The translations under genes were made by a program, and so were the position numbers. From IMG/VR virus record IMGVR_UViG_3300046000_008411, positions 1-20,905 of that record: a stretch of DNA of 20,905 nucleotides; one strand, written 5' to 3'. Shown here piece after piece: positions 17,848 through 20,905 of the stretch (its first letter is position 1; every line of letters starts with the position of its first letter). The notes beneath the pieces were generated by a model. That model had not been told where the DNA came from. It did not search any database and saw only the letters and a list, made by a program, of their open reading frames with translations. Source of the DNA: a virus.

Positions 17848-19275
17848 ATGAGAGCATTTGAATTCCTATCTGAAGCGAGTATTTTTTCTCGCGGTACTTA
17901 TACCTTTGGACATAAAGTTAAAGTTGCTGCCGAAAATAAAGAAGGCAAAATTGCCATTGAAAAAATACAAAACGTATTTCCCGACTTTGTTCCTAGCGAA
18001 ACATTAGAATGGGTTGAAAATGCACCTGCAGATGCTCCGAGAATATTAATATCTAAATCAAAAACCGAAAAATACTTTAAAAGAGAAAACGACGATATAT
18101 TTGCTTTTGTTGGTGGTCCATCCACGATTGAAAGCATTCTCAACCATGCAGAACGTATTAATCGAGGAGATATTGCCGAAGCAATTTTAGGTGCTGCACT
18201 TTCAGCAAAACTCATTAAACGTGGAAGTGATAGGATTGGAACTGTTGATAACAATGATATTCAAACGGTACTAGTAAAAGCCATTGCCACAACTAGCGGT
18301 ACTTTGATATATACCGTAGAAGATAAAAACAGCAGTATTGCTGATAAAATATCTTTTAGATTAAGATTACCTAGCGGTAGTATGGATATTATTAAAAATA
18401 AAAAAACTTGGTCTAAATTTGAAGATCTATTTTCATCCGCATTAAGTTATGCAAATAGCACCGATGCTGAAAAATACAGCAATCATTTTTATAGAAACGG
18501 AAAGGTCGACGAAGTCTTAATTACTAGTGATGGAGTAAGTGAACAAAAAGGCCGTAAGACTGATATTGATGTAGTTGTTAGAGATCCCGAAACAGGAAAG
18601 GTTAGAAATCTAAAAAGCCTCGATTTGAGTCTTAAAGCAGATAGTGTAAAATATGGTCAAAGTACATCAGGCGGTCTTACTAAAGATTACAACGAATGGT
18701 ATATCAAGGCTAAGAATGTATTTGAACCGTTCGGTATTACTATAGATATGCCAACTGATGGAAAAGACAATATTCTATCATTTTACATCGAAGTTTACAA
18801 ACAGGCTGCTGAAAAACTAAATTCAGCACTTACAGGCAACAGCGCCGACAAAGAAACAAATTTTGTTGAAAAAGTAGCAGATGTTATTAATACTCACGGA
18901 TCTGGTGCAAATCCAAATTTAAAAATAGTCAGTTTTGAAAAAGGCAATCACACCGTACATAGTTTTGCTACGGTTAAGCAACGGATGATTAAAAACAATA
19001 TTAATCTTGCTGCAAGATACAAACTAGGTGGAAGAAGTGGAAAACCGTCTGTAGAAATTTTTGATTCAACTACTAATGAGATGTTAACGTCAATTAGATT
19101 TTATCTGACCAGTAAGGCATCGACAAACTACTTTGAAAAAGGTCCATTGCTTCATAAACTTACTATGGTAATGAAGACCAAGCCGCCTGCACCGGTGGAG
19201 CCTACACCAATAAGTGATAAAAATGTTAACAATTTAAAAAGCACAGAAATGGGTTCTGACAGCGGTCTAGTTTAA
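17848..19275 (+). CDS. Large unknown protein with capsid-targeting-like N-terminus
   Basis: 475 residues starting MRAFEFLSEASIF. The first ten residues match the form of T4 capsid targeting sequences and contain L-x-E before Ala, a gp21-type cleavage site, so the protein may be packaged in the head and injected with DNA. In the middle, GRKTDIDVVVRDPETG and KSLDLSLKADSVKYGQSTS resemble the core of PD-(D/E)XK nucleases (acidic residue, beta strand, then S-L-K), although the usual Glu before x-Lys is Ser. Codons are visibly AT-richer than in neighbouring genes, suggesting a different origin. No ribosome binding site is present; only a late-type box just before the ATG. Function is otherwise unknown. 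Confidence 0.78.
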   Translation: MRAFEFLSEASIFSRGTYTFGHKVKVAAENKEGKIAIEKIQNVFPDFVPSETLEWVENAPADAPRILISKSKTEKYFKRENDDIFAFVGGPSTIESILNHAERINRGDIAEAILGAALSAKLIKRGSDRIGTVDNNDIQTVLVKAIATTSGTLIYTVEDKNSSIADKISFRLRLPSGSMDIIKNKKTWSKFEDLFSSALSYANSTDAEKYSNHFYRNGKVDEVLITSDGVSEQKGRKTDIDVVVRDPETGKVRNLKSLDLSLKADSVKYGQSTSGGLTKDYNEWYIKAKNVFEPFGITIDMPTDGKDNILSFYIEVYKQAAEKLNSALTGNSADKETNFVEKVADVINTHGSGANPNLKIVSFEKGNHTVHSFATVKQRMIKNNINLAARYKLGGRSGKPSVEIFDSTTNEMLTSIRFYLTSKASTNYFEKGPLLHKLTMVMKTKPPAPVEPTPISDKNVNNLKSTEMGSDSGLV

Positions 19276-19304
19276 ACCAACTAGTTAATTCTGCCCTATT
19301 GCTT

Positions 19305-19312
19305 TATAAATA
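19305..19312 (+). promoter_or_regulatory. T4-like late promoter TATAAATA
   Basis: Exact TATAAATA, ending five bases before the ATG of the next gene. If used as in T4, the transcript would start at or next to the ATG, giving a nearly leaderless mRNA. Confidence 0.6.
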
Positions 19313-19317
19313 TCTTT

Positions 19318-19467
19318 ATGAGTTGGTTTAACAGAAGTCCTCGAATTAAAGAACCCGCTAAACATCTACCCCATCATCGTACCAGTCCTGCTTCGGAAAA
19401 AATGTTAGACGAAGCAAAGAAAACAGGACCTGAGAAAAAACCTTCCAAGAAAAAAGACAAGCAATAA
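19318..19467 (+). CDS. Small basic phage protein (49 aa)
   Basis: 49 residues opening MSWFNRSPRIKEP, with a His-rich patch (KHLPHHRTSP) and a Lys-rich C-terminus (EKKPSKKKDKQ). It is mostly polar with no membrane part. Short proteins of the form MSWF-x-R-SPR are familiar to me from T4-like aquatic phages and lie among structural or late genes, but no function is known. It is controlled by the late-type box just upstream and has no ribosome binding site. The high charge would suit nucleic acid binding, which is only a guess. Confidence 0.7.
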   Translation: MSWFNRSPRIKEPAKHLPHHRTSPASEKMLDEAKKTGPEKKPSKKKDKQ

Positions 19468-19496
19468 TCTCATCATATAACTCGCTGCCATTTTAC

Positions 19497-19512
19497 TGTA
19501 AATAATTTTACA
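19497..19512 (+). promoter_or_regulatory. Inverted repeat upstream of secreted protein gene
   Basis: TGTAAA (19497-19502) and TTTACA (19507-19512) flank TAAT. A possible operator or weak hairpin; no convincing promoter boxes are adjacent. The AAGGAG ribosome binding site follows at 19515-19520. Confidence 0.35.
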
Positions 19513-19528
19513 TTAAGGAGCGAACCTA

Positions 19529-20905
19529 ATGAAATTATTAAAATCAGCCATTGTGGCGCTGACTTTCCTGTTCACCTCAGTAACACATGCAAATATCACA
19601 GATGGCGCATTCAGCGTTAATCAAATTTTTGATGTACAGTATTGGTGGAATGGCAACACACTAAATGCTTCAAACTTTATTGCACCTTATGACAGTAACT
19701 TTAATACCGTTACGGTTACCAGCGGTCAATATTTTAAATTTATTGATAACGGCAACGGCGATGTTGGTCTAGGACTATACGATGCAAATAACACATTAAA
19801 CAGAGTCATTCACTCTACAGGTACCGTTACTGCCCTAGGTAGCGGCGCTATTTTTTATATAGGCAGTGGATTCTTTGGTAACGTTATTTCAACCTCGCAA
19901 GGATACAGTTACGGACAAAGTGCTACATTTACTAACATGGATCAATCAGTATCAACATCTGATTTAACCACTTATGCCTGGGCAAGCACAACTCCGTTAG
20001 CAGCTGGACAAACTGCATCTAACACTACTACAACTCCAACCTATGTAGCAATCACATCTGCTAATGTTGTGTCAGTTACGCCTACCAGTACTAATAGTCC
20101 AAGTGGCGAAGGTGCTAGTAATGTTATCGATGGAAGTTCTGCTACCAAATACCTAAACTTTGACCGCGCAAGTGCAGGCTTTACTATCAAACTAAGTCAA
20201 GGTCGTGTTGTTGAAAAATTCACTATCACAACTGCCAATGATTATTCACCACGTGATCCAAGTAAGTTTAGTTTATTTGGATCCAATGACGGTGTAACAT
20301 GGACTACTATTGCTGACAATCAAAGTATTACACTAAGCGATAGTCGGTATACAACATCCAGCGACATTGTGGTAACAAACACAAATGCTTATGTCTATTA
20401 CTTTATTACCTTTGATAGTACCAAAGCTCTAGACTTATATCCTAATATGACAAATTGTATGTCAGCCTACGGTGGCGGATGGTTAGGTACTGAAAACTGC
20501 AACAGCGTTCAAGTATCTGAAGTCAAATACTATTACGACAGTGCTAGTACAGTGACCAGTTCAGACACAGGCAATGGTACCATTGCCAATCCTGGAACCA
20601 GTGGAGCAGTTTCAAGTCTTAATACTACACCAACTGTGGTCAGCACAGCAGCAGGCGCAGACATTGTGTCAACCAGCATCAATAACGGTACTACAACTAC
20701 CGCAACTACAACAACCAGAGGAACTACTGCAAGTGTAACAGTAGTAACTGACACACGTGAACGTCAGACCAAAGTGTTAAACATTAATAGAAATATCACT
20801 GTAACCGATACAACACCTGTGACTACCACAGTGACTCAAACTACTCCAGTAACTACCACAACTACCACAACCCCGACAACTGTTACAACTTGGAGTGACG
20901 GTACT
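19529..20905 (+). CDS. Secreted protein with discoidin (F5/8 type C) domain and Thr-rich region, partial
   Basis: The frame runs from ATG 19529 to the window end without a stop (459 codons so far). It begins with a Sec signal peptide (MKLLKSAIVALTFLFTSVTHA, shown in two parts: basic start, then LFTSVTHA cleavage site). Residues about 25-140 form a beta-rich region (FKFIDNGNGDVGLGLYDANN). Residues about 185-330 look like an F5/8 type C carbohydrate-binding domain: GEGASNVIDGSSATKYLNF, FTITTANDYSPRDP, FSLFGSNDGVTWTTI. After about residue 345 it becomes rich in Thr, Ser and Val, ending in Thr repeats. Such proteins bind surface glycans. A signal peptide on a phage protein means it acts in the envelope of the infected cell or is assembled outside, rather than being an ordinary tail fibre. 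Confidence 0.85.
   Translation, partial: MKLLKSAIVALTFLFTSVTHANITDGAFSVNQIFDVQYWWNGNTLNASNFIAPYDSNFNTVTVTSGQYFKFIDNGNGDVGLGLYDANNTLNRVIHSTGTVTALGSGAIFYIGSGFFGNVISTSQGYSYGQSATFTNMDQSVSTSDLTTYAWASTTPLAAGQTASNTTTTPTYVAITSANVVSVTPTSTNSPSGEGASNVIDGSSATKYLNFDRASAGFTIKLSQGRVVEKFTITTANDYSPRDPSKFSLFGSNDGVTWTTIADNQSITLSDSRYTTSSDIVVTNTNAYVYYFITFDSTKALDLYPNMTNCMSAYGGGWLGTENCNSVQVSEVKYYYDSASTVTSSDTGNGTIANPGTSGAVSSLNTTPTVVSTAAGADIVSTSINNGTTTTATTTTRGTTASVTVVTDTRERQTKVLNINRNITVTDTTPVTTTVTQTTPVTTTTTTTPTTVTTWSDGT
20683..20895 (+). repeat. Thr-codon low-complexity region
   Basis: Many ACT/ACA/ACC codons in a row, encoding Thr-rich segments such as TTTTATTTT-like runs and VTTTVTQTTPVTTTTTTT. It is a flexible linker in the secreted protein, and likely prone to length change between strains. 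Confidence 0.75.

Noticed and set aside
20533-20754. Antisense frame of 73 Val-rich residues
   Set aside because: It is the mirror of the Thr-rich coding region on the + strand; low-complexity artefact.
20683-20895. CRISPR-like or tandem DNA repeat
   Set aside because: Repeats are irregular Thr codons in one long frame, with no fixed unit or spacers.

Overview
The window looks like part of a large T4-like (myovirus) phage genome from an aquatic bacterium. Genes are short, almost all on the + strand, and joined by ATGA/TAATG overlaps. The content is typical of T4-like aquatic phages: nrdA/nrdB, glutaredoxin, a PAAR spike tip, Hsp20, a DexA-like exonuclease, a MazG-like protein, an SleB-type lysis enzyme, and TATAAATA late-promoter-like boxes. 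The host is inferred, not shown. A PqqA-like PQQ precursor peptide and a circularly permuted tmRNA whose tag ends in ALAA fit a betaproteobacterial methylotroph (for example Methylophilales), but other PQQ users are possible.

Layout. 1-3466: nucleotide metabolism (end of nrdA, nrdB, glutaredoxin) with small unknown genes between. 3469-4424: PAAR tip, DUF454 membrane protein, cold-shock protein. 4444-4838: a two-piece, circularly permuted tmRNA gene with a possible membrane micro-ORF in its intervening segment. 4868-6446: three separately promoted units, namely an outer-membrane beta-barrel protein, a rubrerythrin plus separate rubredoxin, and a monocistronic pqqA with its own terminator. 6445-8325: SGNH hydrolase, sugar-nucleotide epimerase-like protein and a small conserved phage-type protein. 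8400-8573: a structured non-coding RNA, tentatively like the omega-RNA (HEARO) of IscB systems but with no nuclease beside it. 8621-9471: SleB-type cell-wall hydrolase and candidate holin. 9481-10736: three small exported proteins, two of them lipoproteins. 10747-12875: large membrane coiled-coil protein, an unknown, and ribosomal protein bS21. 12880-13783: exonuclease and MazG-like protein. 13784-17838: DnaK, Hsp20, ClpS, heme oxygenase and ferredoxin-dependent bilin reductase. 17848-20905: a large protein with a capsid-targeting-like N-terminus, a small basic protein, and the start of a secreted discoidin-domain, Thr-rich protein that runs off the end.

How the genes may work together. Many genes look like tools for keeping the infected cell productive: DNA precursor supply (NrdAB, Grx, MazG-like), translation and proteostasis (tmRNA, bS21, Csp, DnaK, Hsp20, ClpS), redox and cofactor metabolism (rubrerythrin/rubredoxin, PqqA, heme oxygenase plus bilin reductase), and surface change and lysis (beta-barrel, lipoproteins, SleB/holin, discoidin protein). 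The most unusual items are pqqA, the permuted tmRNA, the clpS-heme oxygenase-bilin reductase cassette, the orphan structured RNA, and sigma70-type promoters whose -35 box lies inside an inverted repeat.
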